Shown piece by piece: positions 1-12,500 of a stretch of DNA of 64,000 nt. Numbering within the stretch: the first letter of the stretch is position 1; every line of letters begins with the position of its first letter. The notes below the pieces were generated by a model. That model was not told the origin of the DNA. It worked only from the letters and a program-made list of their open reading frames with translations, and made no database searches. The translations under genes were made by a program, and so were the position numbers. The DNA lies in the NCBI GenBank assembly GCA_039881145.1, contig JAYKKI010000066.1, positions 9,187,501-9,251,500 on the forward strand, read 5' to 3'. Source of the DNA: Druceiella hillmani. Lineage: Eukaryota; Arthropoda; Insecta; Lepidoptera; Hepialidae.

Positions 1-174
1 AAATAAAGCTTTAAAAATAAAATACCTGTAATAAAGATTTCCTATAATATTAATATGAAATGTATTTCAATTTGATTTGATTTAACGTTAATATAATTTT
101 TTTAAATTGTTTTAAATTAACACATCAATATTTAACATGCCAACGCCACGTCGAAACGTATGATAAGTAAGTAA

Positions 175-233
175 CGCCGATAGTACGAGTTCCGTTCGTA
201 CAGAACCATCGAACGGAACTCGTACTATCGGCG
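175..233. repeat. Perfect 24-bp palindrome, GC-rich arms
   Basis: Left arm 175-198 and right arm 210-233 are exact reverse complements around an 11-nt loop (199-209). The arm runs from CGCCGATAG to CGTTCG and is much richer in G+C than its surroundings. A read-through RNA would form a 24-bp perfect stem. I do not recognise it as a known microRNA or transposon end. Confidence 0.95.
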
Positions 234-240
234 TACTTCG

Positions 241-1379
241 AAATATTTATAATGTTTCGCGGTACGTAATATCTTCATTGAACTATTTAAATATATTAAT
301 TTTTCGCAACTAGCAGTATACTTAACATTGCCTACTTTATTTTTACAGGCGTAAAAACATAGTACGTATTTAAATAGTACTATAATTCGCCACGTAAATA
401 AGTAAATATAATGCCTCGTAAATCTCATAGATAAAACAAATATACATTTTGAAGTACAAATAAAATTTTGAATTTGATCTAAATCACCGTATGGAGTTAC
501 AAGAGACCATACTACATGTCGTAATTTGGTGGACTATTATTTGTAAAAAAGTAAAGTTTACCTAGCTGTGGTAATTTTCTTTTCAAATTCATTATATATC
601 TTTTTAAATTCCTTATCGTTATGAATAATCATTCTTATGAGTAATTACTATTTTTGGACATTTAAATATTCGAAAATAGCGATTTAGCTGTCAAGGGTTG
701 GGAAACTTGGGACGACTCTAATAAAAAATGATACAAATGGTCATTTTTAAGCTTAATATTGATATGTTCATGGTATACCCGCAATATTTATGATAGATCT
801 ATCCATCAATATTCTAAACAACGGATTACGCGAGAAAAAAATTACTATCGATTGACCTTTAGAGAATAGCTAAAAAATATTTTTTTTTACATTTTTATTT
901 ATAGGCGTTATACATTTGTATATACATGCCAAATTTCAGCTTTGATGTATTAATAAACCATTTTAGGTATGATATATAGACGGGTAGATACATGTATATG
1001 AAGATATTATTAGCATTCTTAATTTGGCTACGGAACCCAAAAATGCAATTTTATTTCGAGTCAACCTTACTATTTTTCTATTAGGTTTAAAAACTAAACT
1101 ATCACTGTTTAGAATTATTACGAAGGGCGAGAGAAATACAATATTGTGTCTATTGTATATTATTCCTATAGACGCGTGGTATATAAACAGGTATATTAGC
1201 ATTTATGTCAACCTTATGCCCCATCATCTTACTATATGGTATATACACCTATACAGGAACGTGATTACAATCAATACATAGAAAATATATTCCTGAAATA
1301 TAAATTATATTACATATATTCATGCCACTTTATAATAGGAACTTAACTGTGACGATCAAAATTACTATTTGTAATTTTA
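241..1379. other. No gene seen
   Basis: AT-rich sequence with only short chance reading frames on both strands. At about 1028-1039 it contains GCTACGGAACCC, a motif that recurs near 60350 and, in a damaged form, near 48870. It is probably a relic of a dispersed repeat. Confidence 0.6.
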
Positions 1380-1428
1380 TATATTAATTCGGTTTAAAAC
1401 TTTTTAAGTTTTAAACCAAATTAATATA
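1380..1428. repeat. Near-perfect 23-bp hairpin
   Basis: Arms 1380-1402 and 1406-1428 pair with one mismatch around a 3-nt TTT loop. The core is GGTTTAAAACTT and its complement. It is AT-rich, so the structure is less striking than the GC-rich palindrome at 175-233. Confidence 0.85.
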
Positions 1429-1822
1429 ATAAAAAAATGTTTTCGGTACGAGTCATCGTGATTTCGGTATTAAAAGCCGTAATTTACCATTTTAAGCAGC
1501 AGCCGTTTCCAGCGAATTGTAAATTATTTTCATAAATATTTAGCTGGAAACTTACACATTTTCGCTCTCGTGACTTTAATTTAAAATACGTAATCTTAAG
1601 AGTTATTAGAGCGAATGGCTTTTATAACGTGCTTGGTATTAAAAGACGTACTCTTTTAGGTTTCATTTAAATTTTTTTATCACTGGCGTTTGGATTTATC
1701 GTATTATTTTAAAACATAGCAGTCAAAAAAATTAAATATTCTAAAGAAATGGGGTTTACGTAATTATAATGTAATGGGTATGATACACGTTACAAACTGG
1801 TTTCTGAATTTCATTATGATTG

Positions 1823-1932
1823 ACGCATGCACACACGTACACGCACACGCGTTTGTGTACATATAGCTCTGCTCACGCACACGCGTGTGTACGTAAACAC
1901 GCACATGCATACATACATGCACGCACACGACA
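1823..1932. repeat. CA/TG-rich alternating purine-pyrimidine tract
   Basis: Imperfect (CA)n-like run of cacacgtacacgcacacgcg and related phrases. It contains many CG and ACGCGT steps inside otherwise AT-rich DNA. Alternating purine-pyrimidine DNA of this kind can adopt Z-form. Reading frames on both strands (for example 1827-2192) stay open only because the repeat lacks stop codons. Confidence 0.85.
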
Positions 1933-2948
1933 TACATATAAAATTTATTATAATAGATAACCTTAGCGAAGTATTATGTGGCCCTACTTTCTCAGTCGTC
2001 ATATTTTTTCTATTTTTACATTATGTTTCGTATATCGATATCTCATATCTATCATGGAACAAATATGTTGACAGTTTATCTTTCTTCTTCTCAATCTTTC
2101 CATATTTATACCTTTTATATCTTAAGTTATTTATTTGCGTTAGAATGTTGAAATTGAGTGTGTTTATAAATTATGAAACAATTTATCTTTAAAAAAATTA
2201 TGAGAGAATTTATCTTCTCATAAATTAAATTATAAATAAAATCTATTTTTCCGTATTTCATAGTAAAATTAAATAATATCCCGATTTAGAAATTTAATCT
2301 AGATAGAATCTTTTTGTTCTAGCTAGAATCTTAGTATCCAAGGTTTACGACCAATGTATATTGCTAAGTACAGTGTATTAGGTGCTCTCATAATGTTTTT
2401 TTTCATATCGGTACAATCAGTGGTCTGCAGAACAGAGGCCTGTGTATGGTGCGTATATATTATTTAATTTTGATATTTTTATGATACACCTAAAACAAAG
2501 TTACAGTTCAGAAAAATAAAAAAAACAGGCTTTGGTAGCAATATTCACTAAAAAAAGGAAAAATAATTTTTGAATATCAGGATTTTGATAAAGAGCTAAA
2601 GGATGTCTCACAATTTGGTTAAACGTAATGTTTGTTTTAATAAACTTAAAATAATAATAAATTGATTGATAAAAATATTTATGTTAATTTTTAAAAAGAG
2701 GGCGCTTGATGTCAATTGCCACAAATGTATGTCGAGAACACACCACGTTTTTACAATAAAGTCATTTTTGTGTGATGTGTTTTATTTTATTTTAAGCTCA
2801 AAAAAAATTACTTATCTTTCCATTCAAAGACTGTTTATTTTTTATTTCATATTGTTAAAATAGCGAATTTTGTAGTTTTTTTTGAGCTATAATTTTTTAT
2901 CTAAATTTTAGTTATGAAATTACAATATTTTTATTGTTCTTGATAGTG
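1933..2948. other. No gene seen
   Basis: AT-rich, with homopolymer runs of T and A. No motif, domain or structured repeat that I can support. Confidence 0.6.
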
Positions 2949-3166
2949 CGTAAAATTATAAATAATTCGAACATTTGGAAGTGGGTGAATTGATTTTCTA
3001 GTTTATGTTCTTTTCTAGTTTATATTAATGTTTTCTAGTTCTTTATTTTTTATTTTTTAGTTTATATTCCTACAAACATATTTTATTAGTTTCTTAATCT
3101 TTGATTGTAATTTCTGAATTGTTAGTTATGATTTTATTTTATTGTCATCGATTCTTCTTAAAATTT

Positions 3167-3224
<58 letters not shown>

Positions 3225-3262
3225 AAATTTTAAATAATTCGGATGCCTGGAATTTGGTGAAA
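2949..3262. repeat. Direct repeats flanking a (TA)n palindrome
   Basis: A phrase of about 40 bp beginning GTAAAATT..TAAATAATTCG appears at about 2950 and again at about 3222, in the same direction, with moderate divergence. Just before the second copy lies a perfect (TA)n run bracketed by AAAATTTTACA and TGTAAAATTTT. The stretch 3158-3233 is therefore one uninterrupted palindrome. This could be the remnant of a small element with TA-rich ends. Confidence 0.6.
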
Positions 3263-3671
3263 TTTTACATACGTACATAAATATATACGCAAATGAAGCT
3301 AATATAAAACATATAAAATATATAATTTATAATCATATTAGATTTGAGGCACTAAGAGGATTATATTGGAGAAAGACTGACTACGTAATTTGTTAAAAAC
3401 TTTGAAAAATATGTTTTATTATATAATATTTTCTACAATTTACTAAATATTTTCCACAATTTACTAATACTAAAAGCATACTAATTAAGAAAAATGCAAA
3501 AAAAATTGTACATTAAATTTATTAGATAAAAACCTAAATTGGAAAGTTTTCGAAGAAACTAAAGAATTGCAACATACAGATTTCAAGGTTTTAGTATTCT
3601 GTGCAGTATTGAACGGATTAAATGGATTTTATTTTTCAATAACTCCATAAATTTCGTGAATCATATGATTG

Positions 3672-3895
3672 TATTTGGATTTGAATGAAATCATCTCTGA
3701 TAAAATTATTTTAAATTTGAGATTTGGTTAGTTTCTGATTTCATACATTGGCAAGCAAGGAAGGAATTAGTACTACCTAATAATTATTTGCATTTAAATG
3801 TAATCATCCCTGTTAAAAATTTTTGAAATCCGAAAGTTGTTTAGTATCTTATTTTATACCTCTCTAAGCAAGTAAGGAATTATTATACAATCACT
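3672..3895. repeat. Two-copy diverged tandem duplication, unit about 112 bp
   Basis: Units at about 3672-3785 and 3786-3895 align along their length. Shared landmarks are ATTTG.ATTT.AATG.AATCATC near the start and AAGCAAG.AAGGAATTA near the end. Divergence is substantial, so the duplication is old. No coding signal is visible in either copy. Confidence 0.75.
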
Positions 3896-4327
3896 CAATT
3901 GAAACCGTGTTTTTTTCCATGATATGTTCATGATAAAAAAAATGTCTCCCAATCACGCCTAAAATACTGGAGAATTTCATTACTTACAATTTAATACAAA
4001 GATAATCCGTGATGTATTTTAATATGTAGATTATTTTCACCACGAGAAATAGCTAATTTCCTGTAATTTGGAACTCTGTTTATTTAATTAATAACACAAT
4101 TTAGTACTAGGTCACAAAGTATAAACTAATTATTTTCCTCGCGTATCTCGAGAAAATCAAATCCACATTTAAATCCCGCCGATGTACAAGAAAACCCGAT
4201 GAAAATAGCTATATAATATAGAGATAAAAATCTTTCAATCAGGAGTATATCTAGTACAATGCGGTTCTGTTCACATTTTGAATATTATAAACATTTAAAC
4301 GTATATAGTATTTTTAATAAACAATTA

Positions 4328-4424
4328 GGTCGGATATAAAGTTCAGAGATATTAATACTCTGAGCTTTCTATCCGATCACTGGAATTTACAACTCATATC
4401 TAATCACTGGAATTTACAACTCTT
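4328..4424. repeat. Hairpin plus 27-bp tandem repeat
   Basis: Arms 4328-4348 and 4358-4378 pair with a few mismatches around ATATTAATA. Immediately after, a 27-bp unit containing ATCACTGGAATTTACAACTC is repeated at 4371-4397 and 4398-4424. The tandem repeat overlaps the expected C-terminal end of the minus-strand mariner transposase, so it probably arose after that element inserted. Confidence 0.8.
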
Positions 4425-5185
4425 CTTCAACGTTCCGGCAAAACGAAGATACCTGGTTTTTAAAAATCACATGACTTCTCAAAAACAATTAGTCTCATTT
4501 TATATACCTTTTTCACTGTCGCATTTTTGTACTTCAAATAACTAAATAATGATCTAAGCAAATGGTAAGCGAAAGTTCCGAAGTGCATGATAGGTGAGCA
4601 ACCAGAGCCCAGTCTGACTCCGTGATTTTCCTGCGTGTCTTCAAAAATATGTTTCGTGCGCTTTCATAGAGAATATTAATTTTGCTTTATTAGAGGCGTT
4701 GTTTTTCTGTTTTATGTTTTCTTTGGTCCTAAACCATTACGGTTTATGAGAATGTTTGATAAAAAATACTCGATACTGGTCATCAGTCACTAGATATTTA
4801 AGGGATTTTTCATTAGCATGTGATGCCAAGTGAGTCCAACAGATGTCAACACGTAGTCGTTAACATGTTGCATTCAACTCGAGCGGGATCCACGATCCAA
4901 TTTTCCAAGTCTTACTCATTTCATGAAGGTATAATAAGACTGTGCTTCTTGAGAACTAACGATGTTCTGCTAAACACAGAACTGCCTGTCACAAACCTTC
5001 TTCGGTAGCAGCCCGAACAGCGTCGATGTCTAATGATCCACGTCGTCCAGAGCGTGGAGCGTCCTCAAATTCAAAGATTTCCTTACAAAAGCAATTGAAG
5101 TATCGAGTAGTCGTCGCATCCATCGTTTCAATAATTTTTGTTGCAGTCATTCCTGCAAAGTGCCCTAACAATACTCTTAAAGAAG
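4400..5185 (-). pseudogene. mariner transposase, decayed
   Basis: Remnant of a Tc1/mariner-superfamily DDD transposase, read on the minus strand from about 5185 down to 4400. Visible in order are an N-terminal segment with FEFEDAPRSGRRGSLDID (matching the mariner EDAPRSGRP motif), then YLHEMSKTWKIGSWIPLEL (the LGKVxKLGxWVPHEL-like motif) and RVDIC..LAS. Next is LVTDDQYRVFF, where the first catalytic Asp region lies. After a gap come YHLLRSLFSYL and KPGIFVLPER, the usual C-terminal landmarks. The central part with the second catalytic Asp is missing. The third Asp motif (normally SPDLAPSDYH) is mutated, and several stops and frameshifts interrupt the frame, so it cannot be functional. I could not define terminal inverted repeats. 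The family call rests on order and spacing of motifs recalled from known mariners. Confidence 0.88.
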
Positions 5186-5244
5186 AAGCACTAGCAGTGA
5201 ATCATGGTAAATACCAATTTTTTAAGACATATTTGCCGTGTCAG

Positions 5245-5247
<3 letters not shown>

Positions 5248-5281
<34 letters not shown>

Positions 5282-5301
5282 TCATAACATACATACATAC
5301 A

Positions 5302-5345
<44 letters not shown>
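5248..5345. repeat. (TA)n microsatellite with CA/TG interruptions
   Basis: Two (TA)n blocks separated by CATACATACATACATATATG. It lies just upstream (in transposon sense) of the mariner remnant. Overlapping open frames here are repeat artefacts. Confidence 0.98.
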
Positions 5346-5354
<9 letters not shown>

Positions 5355-5639
5355 TGAACTAGCATGCTTATATTGCTTATAAAGCCGGGTGATAGAACAT
5401 ACCGGATCGTTCGAACGACTTTTAGAATAATCATGAAAACGTGTCTCAGAACTTTTTTACCGATCCAATATTTCCAAATATGAATTTTTCACATCACATA
5501 TAAATAACAAGTTTATTATTTATTGTGTCTTTCACAGGAAAAATACATAATGCATATTTAAAAAATTTTAACATATGGGACAATTACTCTTTTTCATATA
5601 ATCTTCCAGGCAGATTTTATCAACCCTGATTTTTTCAAT

Positions 5640-5850
5640 AGTTGGCTCAATAGTTCCGGAAATATCAGAGCGGTATATATTTTGTGTATGTTTTAGAACA
5701 TCTTTACATATATACATTTAAATAGGCAATATATAATATCTAAAATTATAAAAAAAATATTTTTAAGATCCTCACACTAACCCTTTCAAACGATATCCCG
5801 CACTACATATGAAATTTTAAAAAAATTTGAATACTTACTTGCCCGCCCTA
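5640..5850. repeat. Diverged copy of a dispersed repeat also seen at 48.5-48.9 kb
   Basis: The sequence around ATTTTTAAGATCC..ACTAACCC and TTTCAAACGATATCCCGC resembles ATTTTTAGGCCC..ATTAACCC and TTCAAGCGACATCTTGCC near 48606-48655. It is followed by similar AT-rich sequence. This is probably an unclassified transposon remnant. Confidence 0.45.
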
Positions 5851-6410
5851 AGGTTTCTTCATAAATATTTTTGTGTTTTAGCTATTACGGTAAGTACTTA
5901 TTAATTCCTTTTAAGATTAGCTTGGTTTTTTTAGTCTGTTTTATTCTTTATTTAAAAAATATTTTTGAAAACAATCGATGCATTTCTGTTGATGTTAACT
6001 TTACGGTGTAGACATTTGTCCAATTAAAGTAAATATAAATAAATCCTATTACGTACAAGCATAGAGTTTAGGTTAATACAAGGTTTTTATACACTATAAA
6101 TTATTTGTATTATTCTTCACCATGCAAATATTTTGGCTAGCACATCTTTCACAGGCGTAAAATTATCGCGATTATCTCAAATACAATGAAATATACAATT
6201 TTCCGTGTCGTTTTCCCGTAAATCTTATATCAACTTCTAGTAATACAATCTGTTCATAATTTTTACCTCAGCAATTTAAAAAATTTAACACAAAAATATC
6301 ATTATGTAGATGTTTTCGATAATAACTCTAGAATTACTTTACATAAATTTCTGAAAATAATCCTTTTAAAATATTGTGAGCAAGTCACCGAAATTTATGA
6401 TTACATCTAA

Positions 6411-6520
6411 GAGCGCAGATACAAAAACAGAGAAACATCGAGTACTTTGCACGTCGTCGACAAATCTTAAATATTTTTCATGAGCGCAGGATACAAAAAT
6501 AGAAAAATATCGAGTTGAAA
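6411..6520. repeat. Two-unit tandem duplication, period 71 bp
   Basis: GAGCGCAGATACAAAAACAG at 6411 recurs as GAGCGCAGGATACAAAAATA at 6482, each followed by a similar AAA-ATCGAGT phrase. The second unit is incomplete. Confidence 0.75.
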
Positions 6521-6790
6521 GGGTGAAAACACCTTGAAAAGAAAAAAAATAAATGTGGGAATAGATAGTGGATGTTCAGGATATAATTTTTGTTTCCAAT
6601 TCTATCATAGGATCCAATAAGACATATTTTTCTAGCAAATTTCAATTTAGTAATAAATTTAATTTTTTATAGACATTTATAAAATATATGTAAACTTTTA
6701 GTATGCTACTCCCGATTATAAGGGTCTGAGTGCGCAAAATTAATTTTTATGCATACAATTTTTACATTTTTTTTTTTGTCAAAATTGTAT

Positions 6791-6826
6791 GGATTTTGAC
6801 CACCAACAGGATTTTGACCTCCAACA
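6791..6826. repeat. 18-bp tandem repeat, two units
   Basis: GGATTTTGACCACCAACA is followed directly by GGATTTTGACCTCCAACA, with one substitution between units. Confidence 0.95.
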
Positions 6827-6849
6827 AAGTTACTCTAAGACTTATTAGG

Positions 6850-8200
6850 GTTGATTAACAAACTTATTTTCAAAGTTTATTGACATATAAAATAGAAATT
6901 TCATTAATGGCGGTTGAAGGAATATTAGTCTGAATGGACATAACTTTCTATGAAAATTGATAGTGAAGATTTTCATCCATGCTGCGTAAAAAAGTGGAAA
7001 AAAATGAATAGAGTGAGCATAAAAATAGAATATTTTCTTAAGGAATTTAAAATACCGTTATTTAATTGATTCAGTTATATTTTCAAAATGTTTGCAGAAT
7101 TATTTCTGCCGAAGCACCTTCAAATTTTAATATTGTAAATTACATGCTTGTGTAAGGTAAATTCCTAATATCTTCTCATCACACAAATTCTATTTTGACA
7201 GATCAAAGGGTTTTCATTCTTAATTTAGGTCGTGCAAGAGACTTTATTTCATTGATACATAATTTAAATCTGACGCATTTTAGGTCAGATTATGTTGTAT
7301 GTATTCATTTATTTCTTTTTTATTTATTTATTTACCAATGTACACGATTGATACATATAGTGGTCTTTTTGCTATGAGAGTATTCTCTTACAGGCAATCA
7401 GGGCACCTGTCCAGTTCCGCTCAACGAAGACTGAAAGCTCAACGACAACCCAATACACCACTGTCAGAACAATTTAGCAATCAGTTTACATTTTTAATGG
7501 TCTTCTTAATCTAAAAGAAAGTTATTATTTCTTAATAATGGTTTACGAGATAGATTTGTAATATACATCTAAGTGATTAACAAATTATAATGCACACACT
7601 CTCTTTCGTAGTGATCAGTTAAGGGCATTTACTTTTTTCTTATATATACATGTTACGATATGTAGGCCGTAGTCCCATTTATCTTCGTAATAACCCAATA
7701 TCAAACCTACAGAAACAAATATTTCAATGCTTTTCTCCAAAGACGAAATAAAATAAATTTCCTTTTTTATCATGTGATGTTTTTCTAGATAAACGATTAT
7801 TTTGACAGAGATCAAATATAAATAAATGACAAATATATTGTGGACCTTTTTCATACAATGCCATTACATGTGGAACATTTGTGAAAAAGATATCAATAAA
7901 TTCGATTCGCACATGGAGCAAAAAGGTAAGGTTAAAAAGCGACAGATAATGATGTGGATATTGCTACATAATTCGAGGTCAAATACGATTGGCATCGTTT
8001 TTGTGAAGTTGTTATCATTTTTGAAAAAAGAAAATAGGAATCGCATTTGTATATTTACTTTTCTTTTGGAAAATTTCTTGTTAGACGCGAGAGAATATTT
8101 TGTAAGTTAGAAACATACAGTGGATATGAGCTTGAAAAGTAAAAGAATGAGTTTTACTCTTGGTGGCTTAAGATTTTTTTTTATTTTTAATATACATATG
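6850..8200. other. No gene seen
   Basis: Overlapping open frames of 60-94 codons occur on both strands at 7615-8110. They have no recognisable motif and AT-driven composition, so I do not call any of them. The rest is AT-rich spacer. Confidence 0.55.
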
Positions 8201-8270
8201 TCGCTCGGTTGGTCAGTAGAACGCCTATGAAGTTGAGGATAGTGAGTTCTAGAGAAGAATAATATAACTT

Positions 8271-8875
8271 CTTAACGGATGGTAGTAAATCCACTGTGAT
8301 TCAAGATATTTACGACTGGTACCTGCTACTTTGCAAAATAACTACACTATCGACATGGACTGGTTGTAATGATGAGTTCCGGAGGTGAAAAATGGAATTT
8401 CTTAACGGATAGTAGTACACTGCTACCAACACTGCTACACTGCTACCAACTGCGATTCTAAATATTTACTAAGGGTAGTTATTACTTTGCAAAATAACTA
8501 CACCATAGACCAGGTCAGCATCTAATGGTGAGAGATTGACAGTAGATATCCTTAACGGATGGCAGTAAATTAACCGTGATTCAAGATATTTATGACTGAT
8601 GGTTGTTACTTTGCAAAATAACTACACCATCTACCAGGTTAGGGTCTGGTGATTAGTTCGAAAAATTAAAGTTCTTAACTTGCAGCAAAAAATCAGCCTT
8701 GGCTCAAGATATTTGCCACTGTTACTTACATGGCAAAATAACTGCACATCGACCACGTCGGGGTCTAATAATGGGAAGAGTTCTCGGGATGAACAATGCA
8801 ATTTCTTAACCAATGCTAATAAATCAGACGTGATTTAAAATATTTCCTATTGGTAATTGTTATTTTATAAGATCT
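8271..8875. repeat. Minisatellite, about 130-bp unit, five copies
   Basis: Units begin with CTTAAC at 8271, 8401, 8551, 8674 and 8805, giving spacings of 130, 150, 123 and 131 bp. Each copy carries the phrases GATTCAAGATATTTA, ACTTTGCAAAATAACTACAC and a GACCAGGTCAGGGTCTAATG-like segment. The second unit has an extra internal TACACTGCTACCAACAC duplication that explains its larger spacing. Copies are well diverged and the fifth is the most degraded. The upstream flank at 8200-8230 (GCTCGGTTGGTCAGTAGAAC) weakly resembles a tRNA A-box region. I see no reading frame kept across units. Confidence 0.88.
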
Positions 8876-8879
8876 GAGG

Positions 8880-9345
8880 TTGAATTTTGAATAGAGGGAA
8901 CGGAACTCTTCAACAACTAACAGCTAACCACTCATGGCCACTGTTGTGACTTCGCTACCATATATTGTTGATGACTAACTTTAGAAAAAGATGAAATTAT
9001 CTGTATACAAGTTTTGTCTGCGACTTTTAAATAATTATACAATTTACTAAAAAAGAAAAGAATAGAATATTAAGTAAAAGGTGATTACTGGAAATTATAA
9101 AATAAAATAAAAAGTAATAATTTTTTTTAAAGAAAGACTTAAAAAATTAGGTATTCAAAAGTAAAAAATAAAACTAAAAATAGGTACCTACTTATTCAAG
9201 AAGCAGCCAAGCTACTTATTTTTAAAATCTATGCCAGCCGCACCTATCAATTTAAGCAAATACAAAATTTTATATAATAAATGCGCCCTTTGTGAAAATA
9301 TGTCTTTCTGTAAGTACAATAGAAGTTAAGATAATTTAATTTTAC
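8880..9345. other. No gene seen
   Basis: AT-rich spacer between the minisatellite and the first hairpin element. Confidence 0.6.
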
Positions 9346-9523
9346 GCTAGGTTTCGTTGTATTACAAAATCTTCCGGTGGGTTATTAGCAAAGATCTTGC
9401 TAATAGTCTAAAGACCTAGGTCGTGGTAAAGAACTTATAGAAAGTAGAAATAATACTACATCACGTAGTTTCATTTAATTGTGAATAATGCATTTCAACA
9501 AAATTAACGCCAAATATATTCAA
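9346..9523 (+). mobile_element. Hairpin element, copy A (5' truncated)
   Basis: Retains the inner part of the left arm (CTAGGTTTCGTTGTATTACA), a short loop, a nearly complete right arm and the 3' tail ending CCAAATATATTCAA, followed by TA. The outer left arm is missing. Arm variants belong to the AAGTTC subtype (seen here as GAACTT in the right arm). It has no coding capacity. Confidence 0.93.
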
Positions 9524-9525
9524 TA

Positions 9526-12500
9526 ATTTAAATTATAAATTGCGTAAAATTATAAATTTGTTTAAGTTGCTGATATGTGGTCTACCCAAAACGACTGGGC
9601 GTCGATAAATGTGGCGAAACCCTAACATTGACTCGTCACAAAACTGCGCAGATACAGTGAATGCGAAAATAATTTCGACATAAATATCGTATATTTATAT
9701 GTATTTAAGTATATTTTGTTGCATGGATACCTTGTACTTTTATTTATTATTTCATAGGTTTTTTGAACTATTAAAATACACTTATTTATAGTAATTGTTC
9801 GCTTTTTTATTTAAACATGTATAATTTGACATATATAAAATAAAATAATTTCATCAAAGATGGAATGGTTTTGAAATAACAATTTTACTGTGAACTTTTT
9901 TTTCGCTTTTATGAATCAAAAATACATATTCGTTTAGTCGGCTTTGATAATATTTTATTTTTACAACTGCGATTAGTGCCAGTTTTAAATTATAGGATCG
10001 GACTTCAACGGAAAAATATTTAAACCTTTCCCCTTGAGCGGCAACTAATTTCTTGACTTCTTATATATACTTGGCTTCCGGTTGATCATCTAATTTCATA
10101 TTCAACTTTAACATAAAGAGGGCGTTGAATACAATCTTGGTTTCTCATCCAATATAACAATTAATATAAGGTGCGTTGTTTAATAATATCTATGTAATAT
10201 GCGAGTTTTCGGGGCTTGTTGATTTACACTCAATATTGTATGACTTTAATATTTTATGGATGGAATATGTATTACTTATTTCGCCAATTTTATTTGATCT
10301 TTTGTCGCGCCTCTTTATTCATACAACAATGAAAATACAAAATATTTTCTTTATATCTCTTGTCTTTATATCTTTATATATTTTATTATTTATTATCTCA
10401 ATGAATTAATAATGTTGACTGTGGTGGTGAAATATTGCTCTAAGTTAAATACTGTAATCACATTACATGATCAAACAATAACATAATATTTTAAACTAGG
10501 TGGGCACGCGTCTTCGTTCACGAGGACGTAAAGAAGAGAATTATTATTTTAGACGTAAGAGTAACAAGCGTATTAAAATAATTATCAAAGAAAAGTGGTT
10601 TCAAATAAGTTGCGTTTTACCTTGTGAAAATCTTCTTTTTAATTAGTCGATTGAAATTATGTGTATAATATACTTTATTTTAAATAATAAAAATCCAATA
10701 GTAAAACTTTTACCAAATTTCTTGTAGTTTTCTTGCGTGTTGCGCATGCAAGTAAACAGATAAAAAAAACAAAAAGACAAATACAATATTTATGTGTTCC
10801 GTTACGTATATTATGTTCGTCAAAATTATTTTTCATAAATATTTTTTACGCATAAACAGATACAAATATATAATATATATATAAATATAGACAAAAATAT
10901 GTAACAATCAAATATAGGCAGCCAAACACCATATATATCCAAGTATTTATAAATATTGACAACGGGCTAGAATGTTAAACAAATGGACGAAACAAAATAA
11001 GTTTATATACAATATTTATAATATCTAAAATTTTTATGTATGAGATATAACCGACACCGACCTCTGCCCTCACCGGTCTGTTCACATTCATGCTCGTTAC
11101 TCAATTACCTCTTTCACACTGCACCACAGTACATCTCTGGCTATGTCTGCCATTCGTCAATATATGCTCCAATTGAGAAATTAATTGTGTTTTTTTTAAA
11201 TGTACGTACCGCCATCTATTGATGACGCCACGCATTTGTTTGATTGCTGCACAACGAAGAAGTGCATTAATATGAAATGTTATTTATATTGTATTTTTTA
11301 AATTATAAAATTTGGTTATTCTTTTGGGGTAAAACAATTGCGATGAAATAAAATGATATTTTAATGTATGTTGACTTACATGTTTAACGGAAACCATACA
11401 CAAAGTTAGTTAGTTTATACCTGTATAAATAAACGCATAAGCAGATAAAAGGACAAAGCGACACATAGACAAATATTCCGGAAATAATTGTAACGTATAT
11501 TATTATTTACACGCCATCCCCCTCCATTATTTCTCTGCTAATGTTTTCATTGTACAGATACGTAAAATTTACAGTTATATTATACTTGCAGATATTCGAA
11601 ATGTTCTTACCTGGAGTACATATATACACCAGTATTTAATGTACTATTGCGGGGCAATAACTAATGAATAGATATATACATAGATATGTTGCGGCTTGCC
11701 GTGGTCGTCGTGTTTTTTGTCCCAGTTCGGATCCTGAGGACGTCATTCTGACATTACCTCTAACTTACTTGAAACCCGGAAATTATTTTATGAACTTAAT
11801 ATTTGCTATGCTCACATTTAAATGAAGATAGCCATAGTTACTTCTTGTGCTCAGAGTAAAACTATAGAAAGTAAATATAACAGGAGTAATAACCTAAACA
11901 ATTGGTGTTAACGGAAAAAAGGCAGTGCATTAAAAGTGGTCGAAATTAAGTAACTGTATGTATATGGACATCAGATAAGCAATTACTTTATTTTAAATTT
12001 ATTAAGTTTGTAAAAAAAACTTCATTTTTATTCATCTATATTTTAAGTAAATTGTCGATATTTTCAGTAGCACAATGCATACGGTGGACATGAAGAAAAT
12101 ATTTTTAAAAAATATTATTGAGGGACAAATTTGAGTTACAAAAGATCGAGTGGAATTCCTGGCATTAATACCATCATCAATAAATAACCTATGGTATCCT
12201 ATTCGATAAGATGTGGACATAACTTAAACACACGAGTTCTCTTTCTGCAGTTTACTTATGAAACCCTAAAAATTAACATTATATTATCAATAAGTTTAAA
12301 AAGAACTATTACTAGCGCAGTTTTTTACTTTTACTATTTCTTTAGTATTATGTCTAACAAAACAACAGTAAATAACTAATTTTAATGAATTTATTGTTTT
12401 ATTTTAGGCGTTGCATTATAACTAAAATATGGTAGTAATGTATATTTAAAGGCGATTCTTTGACTTTAAAATGTTATTTAGCGACAAAAAAAACACATCG

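Noticed and set aside
1827..2192. 121-codon plus-strand frame starting in the CA-rich tract
   Set aside because: The first third is repeat-encoded His/Thr/Arg and the rest is AT-driven hydrophobic sequence; no motif and no supporting context.
5026..5382. 118-codon plus-strand frame
   Set aside because: It is the antisense of the mariner relic running into a (TA)n repeat that encodes Ile-Tyr.
7826..8110. 94-codon plus-strand frame overlapped by minus-strand frames
   Set aside because: Open on both strands, AT-driven composition, no recognisable domain.
8271..8875. CRISPR-like array
   Set aside because: Units of about 130 bp are diverged throughout with no constant-repeat and unique-spacer pattern; the DNA is eukaryotic.
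9524..9525. TA target-site duplication for the hairpin elements (mariner-type)
   Set aside because: All preserved tail ends are followed by TA, but copies B, G, D and F show longer direct repeats at both boundaries, so TA is better explained as part of these or of the element tail.
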